Positions 40,916-49,867 of a stretch of DNA of 64,000 bases are shown in pieces (the first letter of the stretch is position 1; every line of letters starts with the position of its first letter). Where the stretch lies: the NCBI GenBank assembly GCA_020635975.1, contig JACJYT010000005.1, positions 114,409 to 178,408 on the forward strand, written 5' to 3'. This DNA is from Chitinophagales bacterium (GTDB lineage: Bacteria > Bacteroidota > Bacteroidia > Chitinophagales > UBA8649). The translations under genes were made by a program, and so were the position numbers. The notes under the pieces are model-generated. The model worked only from the letters and a program-made list of their open reading frames with translations, did not search any database and was not told where the DNA came from.

Positions 40916-43645
40916 TTATCCGTTAAAGGCTCTATTTAAAATATCTTCTTGTTCTTTGCTGTGTTGTTTTTTATATCCTGTTGCTGGCGAAGCACTAATT
41001 TTACGCGCTACACAGCTAATATTCTTGCTCTTGTAAAATTTAGATAGTATGTAAGACCAAGAGCCCATGTTTTCTGGTTCTTCTTGAACCCAAACTAACT
41101 CGGCATCTTTATATTTGGTAAATATTCTATCCATATACATCTTATTCAAAGGATAGAGTTGCTCTAAACGAACAATGGCAACATCCTCTCTCTTCTCCGC
41201 CTCTTTTTTCTCGAATAAGTCGAAGGCAATCTTACCAGAACAAAGCAACAAACGCTTCACTTTTTTCGCATCTACCACCGATTCGTCATCTAATACTTCT
41301 TTAAAAGTACCCTTGAAAATATCATCAATAGAAGATGAAGTTCTAGGGTGACGCAATAAAGACTTCGGCGACATGTTAATCAAAGGCTTTCTAAATTCCC
41401 ATTTCTGCTGGCGACGTAAAGCATGAAACAAATTGGCGCTATCGGTAATGTTGGTAACGATAATATTGTTCTCGGCTCCCATTTGTAAGAAACGCTCTAA
41501 ACGGGCACTACTGTGCTCCGGACCTTGCCCTTCAAAACCATGAGGAAGTAACATCACTAAGCCACTGCATCTTGCCCACTTACTCTCTCCAGAAACGATG
41601 AATTGATCTATAATACATTGTGCTGTGTTCGAGAAATCTCCAAATTGAGCTTCCCAAATTACCAAAGAGGATGGACTTGCTAAAGAATAACCATATTCAA
41701 AGCCCAATACTGCATATTCGGATAAGTGCGAATTGTAAATTCTAAACTGTCCTTGTTTCTTATCAATATTGCTTAAACGATTGTACTCATTGCCATTTTT
41801 TTCATCAGAAATTACAGCATGACGATGCGAGAAAGTTCCTCTCTTAACATCTTGTCCGCTCATTCTAACATCCGAGCCATCTAAAAGGATGGAACCATAA
41901 GCCATTAGTTCTGCTGCAGCCCAATCTACAGTTTTGTTTTCTTGCATTACCTCTCTACGATTCTCTAAATATTTTTCAACTTTAGAGAGTGGATTGAAAC
42001 CTTCAGGATAAGAACTTAAAGCTAGAATTATCTTTTTGGCATCTGCCTTACTGATACTTGTTTTTGGAGAAGTATTAAAATCTTCTTCTGTAGCTACTCT
42101 CAGTTTACTCCATGCAATTTCGGGTGGCTGTGGCTTGTAAACGGCTTTATTTTGTTTTACCTTATCTAAGCGATCTTGTAATTCATCCCAAAATTCTTGG
42201 TCTAACTTTTTGGCTAATTCTTTTCCAATAGAACCTTGCTCTGCTAGGTGCGCAGAATACAAATCGCGGGTGTTTTTATGCTTGCTAATTGCCGCATACA
42301 ATTTCGGTTGGGTATATTTCGGGTCATCACTTTCATTATGGCCATGCTTTCTATAACAAACCATGTCGATGAAAATATCTTTGTTAAATTTCTGACGATA
42401 TTCGGCAGCCATTTCCGAAACGAAAATCACAGCTTCTACATCGTCGCCGTTCACTTGAATGATAGGAGCATCTACTGTTTTTGCAATACTATCGCAGTAA
42501 TCTGAAGATCTGGCATCATCAAAATCTGTGGTAAATCCTATTTGGTTATTGATTACGAAATGGATGGTTCCACCCGTGTAATACCCTTTTAGTTTGCTCA
42601 TTTGAAGCGTTTCGTAAACCACTCCCTGTCCAGCAACCGCAGCGTCTCCATGAATTACAATAGGTAAAATTCTATCGAAATCTGAATTGTAAATATGATC
42701 TGCCTTAGCCCTTGTAAAACCCTCTAAAACGGGATTTACAGCTTCTAGATGCGAAGGGTTAGGCATTAATTCTAGGTGTACTTCTTTGCCGTTAGCCGCA
42801 AGGTGGGTAGAACGAAAGCCAAGATGGTATTTAACGTCGCCATCTCCCATTGTTTTCGCTGGTTCATTGCCTTCAAACTCGTTAAATATTTCTTCATAGG
42901 TTTTGCCCATGATATTGGTTAGTACATTCAATCTTCCCCTATGCGCCATACCAATTACCACCTCTTCTACAGGCGTGCTAGCCGCTGCAGCGGTGTTAAT
43001 GATGGCATCTAAGGCAGGAATTGCCGTTTCTCCACCCTCTAAAGAGAATCTTTTCTCGCCGATGTATTTCTTGCCAAGAAATTGCTCAAATACTACCGCT
43101 TGATTTAATTTTCTTAGGATATGTTCTTTCTTAGCAATTTCAAATTGCTTGAAATTCGGATTGTTTTCAATTTTCTTTCTAAGCCAAGCAAGTTCCTCCA
43201 CATCTCGCACATAATTGTATTGAAAGCCTATGGTTTTGCAATAGCCTTGTTTAAGATGTTCTACAATTTTAGCCAAGCTCGTTTTGCCTAAGCCAACCAC
43301 TTCGCCAACTAAGAATTCTTGGTTCAAATTTTTCTCCGATAGACCAAAAACTTCTAAATCTAGGTTTGCTTTTCTGTCTTTTCTAGAGCGAATAGGGTTG
43401 GTATCGGCAATAAGATGTCCGTGGTTTCTATACGCTTCTATTAGTTGATACACTTTGAATTCTTCGCTAGAAATAGAAGAAGCAGCTGTGCCAGTATTGG
43501 AACTGAAATTTTGCGAAGCAAAATCGAAGCCTTCGAAGAACTTTTTAAATTCGGGATCAACGGAATTAACATCCTTTTTATAATCTCTGTATAGATTTTC
43601 AATAAATTCGGGATGTGCGTTACTTAGATAAGAGAAATTACTCAT
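40916..43645 (-). CDS. sucA: 2-oxoglutarate dehydrogenase E1
   Basis: 909 residues, normal length. It decarboxylates 2-oxoglutarate with thiamine diphosphate. Visible blocks: N-terminal YLSNAHPEFIENLYRDYKKD (E2-binding region), EEVVIGMAHRGRLNVLTNIM, LMPNPSHLEAVNPVLEG, IHGDAAVAGQGVVYET with VNGDDVEAVIF (ThDP/Mg site), HGHNESDDPKYTQP, and VMLLPHGFEGQGPEHSSARL in the pyrimidine-binding domain. First gene of the sucAB operon, no Shine-Dalgarno. Confidence 0.97.
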   Translation of the reverse strand: MSNFSYLSNAHPEFIENLYRDYKKDVNSVDPEFKKFFEGFDFASQNFSSNTGTAASSISSEEFKVYQLIEAYRNHGHLIADTNPIRSRKDRKANLDLEVFGLSEKNLNQEFLVGEVVGLGKTSLAKIVEHLKQGYCKTIGFQYNYVRDVEELAWLRKKIENNPNFKQFEIAKKEHILRKLNQAVVFEQFLGKKYIGEKRFSLEGGETAIPALDAIINTAAAASTPVEEVVIGMAHRGRLNVLTNIMGKTYEEIFNEFEGNEPAKTMGDGDVKYHLGFRSTHLAANGKEVHLELMPNPSHLEAVNPVLEGFTRAKADHIYNSDFDRILPIVIHGDAAVAGQGVVYETLQMSKLKGYYTGGTIHFVINNQIGFTTDFDDARSSDYCDSIAKTVDAPIIQVNGDDVEAVIFVSEMAAEYRQKFNKDIFIDMVCYRKHGHNESDDPKYTQPKLYAAISKHKNTRDLYSAHLAEQGSIGKELAKKLDQEFWDELQDRLDKVKQNKAVYKPQPPEIAWSKLRVATEEDFNTSPKTSISKADAKKIILALSSYPEGFNPLSKVEKYLENRREVMQENKTVDWAAAELMAYGSILLDGSDVRMSGQDVKRGTFSHRHAVISDEKNGNEYNRLSNIDKKQGQFRIYNSHLSEYAVLGFEYGYSLASPSSLVIWEAQFGDFSNTAQCIIDQFIVSGESKWARCSGLVMLLPHGFEGQGPEHSSARLERFLQMGAENNIIVTNITDSANLFHALRRQQKWEFRKPLINMSPKSLLRHPRTSSSIDDIFKGTFKEVLDDESVVDAKKVKRLLLCSGKIAFDLFEKKEAEKREDVAIVRLEQLYPLNKMYMDRIFTKYKDAELVWVQEEPENMGSWSYILSKFYKSKNISCVARKISASPATGYKKQHSKEQEDILNRAFNG

Positions 43646-43958
43646 GTTTTGGTCTAAAATAATTGGCTACAAATATCTTATTTTTTCAGACAATAATAAA
43701 CAATAATCCATCTTTGTTACTTCCTATCTGTTATTTTATTTTAACACTTAGTTGTAGGTCCTAATTCTGTATTTTTCGCCATCCGATTATATAAGTGCTT
43801 AAAAGCGAATAGCTTGGCTCTTTTTTAATCTAATTAATGCTTTTGCTTTTAATTATTGCTTAAGATCAAAGCCTTTTTCTAAATTATCTAGGAGCTTTAA
43901 AATGTGTTAAAAGTTAAAAGAAATACTTATTTTAGCAGACAAAGCAAATCAAAAATTT
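43646..43958. other. AT-rich divergent intergenic region
   Basis: About 310 bp between divergent sucA and the lysyl-oxidase-domain gene. It must contain both promoters, but I see no strong TAnnTTTG box, repeat or RNA structure. Confidence 0.4.
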
Positions 43959-46844
43959 ATGAAATTAAAATTTACCTTTCTCTATCTTGTAGCTTTACTA
44001 AGTACTTGGACCTCCCTTAAAGCGCAATGTCCGAGTAATGAAGTAGAGGTTTATTTTGAGATTTATGTCTCTAATTGGGCCTATGAAGTTTCTTATGAAC
44101 TTCTGGATGATAATAACAATATCGTTTTTAGTGGACAGTTGAGTGGTACCGCAGATTTTGATAGTGTTAGTGCCTGTGTACCAGATGGTGAATGTTTGCA
44201 ATTAATTTTGAACGATACCTATGGGGATGGCATCAACCAAACCCCAGATTATTATTTCATGGTTTTGGATGGCGACACCATTATAAGTGAGGCCGATTAT
44301 AATTTTGGACATGATGAGGTATATTCCTTTAATTGTCCTCCTGGTTCTACTTGCTTCGACCCGTTAGTAGCGAATATAGATATTTGGTACGAAGGGCAGT
44401 ACGATGATTCTTGGTATTCCTTTACCCCTAGCCAAACGGGTATGTACGAAATTACTACCTGCGATTCCAATACTTGTAATACCCAGATTTGGATGTTTGA
44501 AGATTGTACAGGAAATCCTTACACAGAAGATGAGAGTGGCTCTTTTATCTTTAATGATGATAATCCGAATTGTTCGCCTCAATCTACCGCAAGTACTGCT
44601 TTGCAAGCTGGAGTAACATACTTAATTAGAATTGGAGATTATCAAGACGATTGTTTGGGCAGCATTAAATGGACCATAACTTATCAAGGACCAGTGGTTG
44701 GCTGTATGGATCCTAATGCTTGTAATTATAATCCTTTGGCAACAGTAGCAGGAAATTGTATTCAATATGGCGATCCTAATTGTCCGAATGGCCCAGATTT
44801 AATTATTGATCAAGCAAGAATTTTAAGCAGTATCTACTTGTCTACTATTTTCATGAATCCTAATAGCAATTATGATTTATGCCAAGTTCAGGAAGGCTGT
44901 ACGAGAGGAATGGGAACTAGAACCATAGTTAGATTTGATACTAGAATTGCTAATATCGGACAAGAAGATTATTACATTGGTACTCCAGGTGCAAACCCAG
45001 GTCAGTTCGATTTTAATAATTGTCATGGCCATACCCACTACAAAGGCTATGCAGAATATTTACTCTACGATGCGAATGGCGATGTGGTTCCTGTTGGTTT
45101 TAAAGCAGGATTCTGCGTAATGGATATCGATTGTAACGGGGGTGGAACTGGTGGTTATAATTGCGGAAATATGGGTATTTCTCATGGTTGCGCAGATGTA
45201 TATGGCGCGGGTACCACTTGTAATTGGATAGACATTACCGATGTAGACACTGGCGATTATACTTTCGTAGTTCGAACCAATTGGGATTTTAGTCCAGATG
45301 CTTTAGGTAGATACGAAACCGACCATTTAAATAACTGGGCACAAGTTTGTATTCATATTGGCGAAGATGTGAATGGAGCGAAGACCTTCTCTATCAACCC
45401 AAATTGTGCCACCTATACCGATTGTAATGGTACAGCTTATGGTCCGGCTCAAAACGATTGTACTGGAACTTGTGGTGGTACTACCTTAACCGGAGATTTG
45501 AATTTAGATGGTTTGCAAAATTTGGGAGATGCTAATTTGTATGTTAATGAAATCTTATCCGAGTCGATCACTCCTGTGGTTTGTAACGACTTAAATGATG
45601 ATGGGGAGATCACTGTTTTTGATGCTTGCTTAATACAAGACTGTTGGTATGGAGAATTTGATAATACCCATACTCATGGAGCAGATGCCCTTTTAAATCA
45701 TTGTAATTTCCCTTATGGTTTTACTAATCTAGGAGATACGGTATGGTTGAAGATCCTTTCCTACGATTTAACAAATAAGACCATCGATATCGGAATGAGA
45801 AATCCTTATAACACGGTTTTAGCTTACGAATTTGATATGGAGGGACTAAGTATTACCACGGTAGATAATTTAGTGCCTAGTGCTATTTATCCAATCACTC
45901 CAGAAAATGCTTTAGGCGGCACAAAAGTAATTGGGATGTCTTATCAAGATTCTTTAATCCCTAAGAATTTTGCCTATTTCCCTTTAGCAAGAATTAATTA
46001 CAATAACTTAACGGATACTACGATTTGCATAGCAGACATTATCGATATTGTTAGTGGAACCTACGAAGCTGTAGTTACGGTTATTGAGGATGGCTGTTTT
46101 ACTATTCCTCAAGTGGAAGATACTATAGTAATGGACCAGATTGGTTCTTGGAGTGTAGATAGTAATGCTTATTTAATTTGTGGATATGGAGATGCGGTTC
46201 CTTTAAGTGCGAATTATTCTGGTGGTTATTTCTTTGGTGATGGGGTTATTGGTAACGAGTTTTTTGCAGATTTGGCAGGTCCTGGTGAGCATGAATTGTT
46301 TTACTATTATCCAGGTATCCTTCCAGTAAGTATATGGGTAACGGTATTGAACGCGGATGTAATTACCTTAGCGGAAGATTCTATTTCTATGTTTATCACA
46401 GATCCAACTATTGATTTATTAGCAAATCCAGCTGGCTGTGTTTATTCTGGACCAGGAATGTTTGGCAATACTTTTAATCCAAATAATGCGGGTTTAGGTA
46501 CGCACGAGATACTTTGTACTTATACCTTAGCTAATGGCTGTGTGGATACTAAATCGATTTATATTACAGTAGACGCTTCTGTGGCCATTCGCGATTTGAA
46601 TAATAGCTTGAAGTTAGAAGTAGTTCCTAATCCTTTTAAAGATTTTACGCTCATCCGATTCGATAATGCCAATAGATCTAATTATTCCTTGAAAATTATG
46701 AATGCGGTTGGACAAGTGGTTAGAGAATATACTCAAATTAAAACTGCCGAAATTATGGTAGATAAAGGAAATTTGAGCGAGGGTGTTTATACTTTCATCT
46801 TGGAAGGGGAGTACGAGCAGATTGGTAAATTTGTAATTTATTAG
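43959..46844 (+). CDS. Secreted lysyl-oxidase-domain protein with T9SS sorting domain
   Basis: 961 residues. Signal peptide (FLYLVALLSTWTSLKA); an N-terminal beta domain; a pre-peptidase C-terminal-like domain around 130-235; a lysyl oxidase domain around 270-480 with the copper histidines His356, His358 and His360 (CHGHTHYKGYAEY), Lys382 in GFKAGFC and Tyr415 in DVYGAGTTCNWIDITDV. The Lys/Tyr pair aligns with the residues that form the LTQ cofactor in animal LOX. A dockerin-like double EF-hand follows around 510-560 (GDLNLDGLQNLGD, NDLNDDGEITVFD), then beta repeats and a Por tail (NPFKDFTLIRFDN ... GVYTFILEGEY). It may cross-link or oxidise lysines at the cell surface. Confidence 0.85.
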   Translation: MKLKFTFLYLVALLSTWTSLKAQCPSNEVEVYFEIYVSNWAYEVSYELLDDNNNIVFSGQLSGTADFDSVSACVPDGECLQLILNDTYGDGINQTPDYYFMVLDGDTIISEADYNFGHDEVYSFNCPPGSTCFDPLVANIDIWYEGQYDDSWYSFTPSQTGMYEITTCDSNTCNTQIWMFEDCTGNPYTEDESGSFIFNDDNPNCSPQSTASTALQAGVTYLIRIGDYQDDCLGSIKWTITYQGPVVGCMDPNACNYNPLATVAGNCIQYGDPNCPNGPDLIIDQARILSSIYLSTIFMNPNSNYDLCQVQEGCTRGMGTRTIVRFDTRIANIGQEDYYIGTPGANPGQFDFNNCHGHTHYKGYAEYLLYDANGDVVPVGFKAGFCVMDIDCNGGGTGGYNCGNMGISHGCADVYGAGTTCNWIDITDVDTGDYTFVVRTNWDFSPDALGRYETDHLNNWAQVCIHIGEDVNGAKTFSINPNCATYTDCNGTAYGPAQNDCTGTCGGTTLTGDLNLDGLQNLGDANLYVNEILSESITPVVCNDLNDDGEITVFDACLIQDCWYGEFDNTHTHGADALLNHCNFPYGFTNLGDTVWLKILSYDLTNKTIDIGMRNPYNTVLAYEFDMEGLSITTVDNLVPSAIYPITPENALGGTKVIGMSYQDSLIPKNFAYFPLARINYNNLTDTTICIADIIDIVSGTYEAVVTVIEDGCFTIPQVEDTIVMDQIGSWSVDSNAYLICGYGDAVPLSANYSGGYFFGDGVIGNEFFADLAGPGEHELFYYYPGILPVSIWVTVLNADVITLAEDSISMFITDPTIDLLANPAGCVYSGPGMFGNTFNPNNAGLGTHEILCTYTLANGCVDTKSIYITVDASVAIRDLNNSLKLEVVPNPFKDFTLIRFDNANRSNYSLKIMNAVGQVVREYTQIKTAEIMVDKGNLSEGVYTFILEGEYEQIGKFVIY

Positions 46845-46917
46845 TCAGCTTAAGGTGAAAACAAAGCTTCAATATAGACTTGGAATTTTTTTACTTAAAA
46901 AAACGCAAAACAATTGT

Positions 46918-46948
46918 TTTGATTTAAAGAAAAATTATTCTACCTTTG
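46918..46948 (+). promoter_or_regulatory. Consensus promoter of rpsT
   Basis: TTTG (46918-46921) and TACCTTTG (46941-46948) with a 19-nt spacer fully match the Bacteroidota housekeeping promoter. Confidence 0.8.
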
Positions 46949-46976
46949 CGTTCCGTTTTTAAAATTAAATAAACAC

Positions 46977-47228
46977 ATGGCACATACTAAATCGGCTAAA
47001 AAGAGAATAAGACAAAATGCTAAGCGCAGATTGGAGAACAGATACTACGGTAAAACTATGCGTAATGCTGTTAGAAAGATTAGAGCTTTAAAAGATAAGA
47101 AAGAGGCTGAAAAAGAATTGCCAGCAGTAGTTTCATTAGTGGATAAACTTGCTAAAAGAAATCAAATTCACAAAAACAACGCATCTAACTTGAAATCTAA
47201 GCTTACTAAGTTTGTTAACAAACTATAG
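46977..47228 (+). CDS. rpsT: 30S ribosomal protein bS20
   Basis: 83 residues, basic, helical. MAHTKSAKKRIRQNAKRRLE is the typical N-terminus and KNNASNLKSKLTKFVNKL the C-terminus. bS20 binds 16S rRNA early in 30S assembly. Monocistronic with a perfect promoter and its own terminator; no Shine-Dalgarno. Confidence 0.96.
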   Translation: MAHTKSAKKRIRQNAKRRLENRYYGKTMRNAVRKIRALKDKKEAEKELPAVVSLVDKLAKRNQIHKNNASNLKSKLTKFVNKL

Positions 47229-47247
47229 TATTGTTAACTAATAAATA

Positions 47248-47280
47248 AAGAAAGCCTCCTTTTTAGGAGGCTTTTCTTTT
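47248..47280. terminator. Bidirectional terminator between rpsT and the GH16 gene
   Basis: AAAGCCTCCT (47251-47260)/AGGAGGCTTT (47265-47274), loop TTTT, A-rich before and T-rich after. It overlaps the 3' end of the GH16 reading frame (stop near 47263). Confidence 0.88.
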
Positions 47281-48060
47281 ATATACCCTTACGTAATCTA
47301 TAATAAAGTAATCGGGAAGTTTATCTTTTTCTAATTCTCCGGCCCATTTGCCCACTTCGAGACTAAGAATTATAAATTGATCTCGTTTAGAGATGCCTTC
47401 ATTTACGGTAAAATTCAATTTATCATCTACAAAAAAGGAATAGCCATTCTCGGTCCACAGCAAGCCGAAAGTATGCCATTCTTGCGAATTAAACTTTCTA
47501 TTTTTAACGAGCTTATGCCTTACCTTATGGTCTTTTTCGTAGCCATCGAAATGTAGGGTGTGATGAATTTGTCGACTTTTATTAGGTAAAAATTCGAAAA
47601 TGTCAACTTCTGCCCCCGCCTTAGCAACATCTCCTATATATTTTCCCATATCTGGAGTTTGCAGCCAAAAGGAGGCCCAGTGACCTGTAGCTTGAGGCAG
47701 CAAGCAGCGCATTTCATAGTAGCCGTAGCAATTTTCAAACTTATTCTTGGTGCTAATCATTCCTGTAAAAACACTGTCGTTTCTTACAAAGCTCCTTATC
47801 GCTAAAAATCCTTTTTGTACCGTTATTGCATCTAAGGTATTGTAAGCGTCTCTACGCGCTCCTGGTGCCCTAAGCGACCACTTATTCATATCTAAGTAGT
47901 CTCCGTCAAATTCATCTTGCCAAACCAAGTCATAATTTGAACGAGCTAGCTGAGCAAAGGAAGAAAAAGTGCTCAAGGATAAGGCTAAGCATAAGAAAAT
48001 CCTGTAAAAGACTGTCGGCTCTAACTTGTTTTGAAAAATCTTATGGAATTTAGAATTCAA
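47263..48060 (-). CDS. Secreted glycoside hydrolase family 16 protein
   Basis: 265 residues. A signal peptide lies at about 18-36 (FYRIFLCLALSLSTFSSFAQ); the GH16 jelly roll has YDLVWQDEFDGDYLDMNKW, the catalytic E-x-D-x-x-E as Glu151-Val-Asp153-Ile-Phe-Glu156 and EWHTFGLLWTENGYSFFVDD. GH16 enzymes cut beta-1,3/1,4-glucans, laminarin, agarose or carrageenan; specificity cannot be read from the motif. It lacks a T9SS tail. The stop lies within the shared terminator. It follows kynU by 6 nt and may be cotranscribed with it. Confidence 0.86.
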   Translation of the reverse strand: MNSKFHKIFQNKLEPTVFYRIFLCLALSLSTFSSFAQLARSNYDLVWQDEFDGDYLDMNKWSLRAPGARRDAYNTLDAITVQKGFLAIRSFVRNDSVFTGMISTKNKFENCYGYYEMRCLLPQATGHWASFWLQTPDMGKYIGDVAKAGAEVDIFEFLPNKSRQIHHTLHFDGYEKDHKVRHKLVKNRKFNSQEWHTFGLLWTENGYSFFVDDKLNFTVNEGISKRDQFIILSLEVGKWAGELEKDKLPDYFIIDYVRVYKRKAS

Positions 48061-48066
48061 ATTAAA

Positions 48067-49317
48067 TTAAGATTTTAATATTTCAACAAAGCGAAATACA
48101 TCTTTAAAGCTGTTATAAAGTGGAACAGGAGCAATTCGTATTACATTAGGTTCTCGCCAATCAGCAATTACGCCTTCGTATTGAAGTTTTTTAAACAAAT
48201 CCTTGCCATTAGCTTCGGTAAGTAAGGAAAGCTGACAACCTCTTTCTTCTGTATTTCTTGGTGTGATTATTTTAAATCCAAACTCATTTTGATCAAGCAG
48301 AAACTCCAAAAAGCCTGTAAGGAGCAAACTTTTTTCTCTTAAGCTCTTTATGCCAACTTCTTTAAAAATTTCTAGAGAAGCCCAATGTGCTGCCATAGGC
48401 AGAATCTGGGCATTACTCATTTGCCATGCTGCTGCACTTTCCATAGGAACGAAGTCCTTCGCCATTTTAAAACGTGTTTTTTCATCATGTCCCCACCAAC
48501 CAGCAAAACGTGGTAAATCTCTATTTTTATGGTGTTTTTCGTGAATAAATACACCGCTCACACCACCTGGACCAGAATTTAAATATTTATAAGAGCACCA
48601 AGTTGCAAAATCAATATTCCAAGCATGTAGTTCTAAAGGAAGATTGCCTGCAGCATGTGCTAGGTCGAAGCCTACAAATGCACCAACTTCATGTCCCGCT
48701 TTGGTAATTTCTTCTAGCTTAAAGAATTGTCCAGTGTAATAATTAACCCCACCCAGCATCACCAAAGCCAAACTATCGCCATGTTCTTGGATGCGAGCTA
48801 AAATATCTTCCGTTCTTAGAGTGTACTCACCTTCTCTCGGGTATAATTGGATAATGGCATCCTTTGGGTCAAATCCATGAAATTTAGCTTGCTCTTGCAC
48901 CGCATAATGATCTGAAGGAAAGGCATCTGCCTCTATCATTATTTTATATCTCGCATTGCTTGGTTGGTAAAAAGAAACCATCATTAAGTTTAAGTTTACC
49001 GATAAGGTATTCATCACTACCACTTCTTCTTTCGAAGCTCCAACTAGAGATGCCGCTTGCTCTGCAACAAAATGATGATAATACATCCATGGATTTTTAC
49101 CAGCGAAATGGCCTTCTACTCCCAGATTTTTCCAATCTTCTAGCTCTTGCTCAATGTAAGATTTTACTGTTTTTGGCTGAAGTCCTAGAGAATTACCACA
49201 AAAATAAATGGCATCTTCTCCATGATGTTGTGGGAAATAGAAGCGATTTCTATAGCTCGATAGAGGATCTTTACGGTCTAATTCTTCAGCTAAGCTTAAG
49301 GAGTCTTTAAATTGCAT
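48067..49317 (-). CDS. kynU: Kynureninase
   Basis: 416 residues. A PLP enzyme that splits kynurenine or 3-hydroxykynurenine into alanine and (3-hydroxy)anthranilate. Motifs: IYFCGNSLGLQPK, PLP-binding Asp218 in GFDLAHAAGN, and Schiff-base Lys244 in WCSYKYLNSGPGG. It follows the 3-hydroxyanthranilate dioxygenase gene by 24 nt, so the pair covers two consecutive steps of tryptophan breakdown or de novo NAD synthesis. Confidence 0.95.
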   Translation of the reverse strand: MQFKDSLSLAEELDRKDPLSSYRNRFYFPQHHGEDAIYFCGNSLGLQPKTVKSYIEQELEDWKNLGVEGHFAGKNPWMYYHHFVAEQAASLVGASKEEVVVMNTLSVNLNLMMVSFYQPSNARYKIMIEADAFPSDHYAVQEQAKFHGFDPKDAIIQLYPREGEYTLRTEDILARIQEHGDSLALVMLGGVNYYTGQFFKLEEITKAGHEVGAFVGFDLAHAAGNLPLELHAWNIDFATWCSYKYLNSGPGGVSGVFIHEKHHKNRDLPRFAGWWGHDEKTRFKMAKDFVPMESAAAWQMSNAQILPMAAHWASLEIFKEVGIKSLREKSLLLTGFLEFLLDQNEFGFKIITPRNTEERGCQLSLLTEANGKDLFKKLQYEGVIADWREPNVIRIAPVPLYNSFKDVFRFVEILKS

Positions 49318-49341
49318 TTTTTAATTTTTATTGCCAATCAA

Positions 49342-49866
49342 CTAAACAAAACGCTTATCTGCTTGCATTTTTGTTCCGCACTTATCGCATGTGCGCATTT
49401 CTTCGGAAGCATAGAATTCTCTAAAGCGAGGTAAGAAATCTTGTTCAATATTATTTAAATGAAAGTAGCTTTCGTGCAGCTTATTGTTGCATTCACTGCA
49501 AAACCAAAGCAGTCCGTCGTTCATATCTTCTTTGCGCTTTAACTCAATTACCAAACCTACAGTACCCTCTGGTCGAATTGGCGAATGAGGAATTTTAGCC
49601 GGCAATAAAAACATTTCGCCTTCTTTTATTGGCACCTCCACTGCTTTTCCATCTAACTGAATTTTCACCAAAATATCACCCTCTAGCTGATAGAACAATT
49701 CTTCGGTTTCATTATAATGATAATCCTTTCGAGCATTCGGACCACCAACCACCATTACGATATAATCGCCAGCATCTTTATACAAGTTTTTATTTCCAAC
49801 AGGTGGCTTTAGAATGTCTCGATTTTCATCAATCCACTTTTTAAGGTTAAAAGGTTTTGCTATCAT
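49342..49866 (-). CDS. nbaC: 3-hydroxyanthranilate 3,4-dioxygenase
   Basis: 174 residues, the size of the bacterial enzyme. A cupin with the iron-binding pattern DYHYNETEELFYQLEGDILV and PAKIPHSP. The C-terminal rubredoxin-like site CSECNN ... CDKCGTKM holds a second iron, as in Cupriavidus HAAO. It converts 3-hydroxyanthranilate to the precursor of quinolinate or of 2-aminomuconate. Placed between a transporter gene (1-nt gap) and kynU. Confidence 0.94.
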   Translation of the reverse strand: MIAKPFNLKKWIDENRDILKPPVGNKNLYKDAGDYIVMVVGGPNARKDYHYNETEELFYQLEGDILVKIQLDGKAVEVPIKEGEMFLLPAKIPHSPIRPEGTVGLVIELKRKEDMNDGLLWFCSECNNKLHESYFHLNNIEQDFLPRFREFYASEEMRTCDKCGTKMQADKRFV

Positions 49867-49867
49867 A

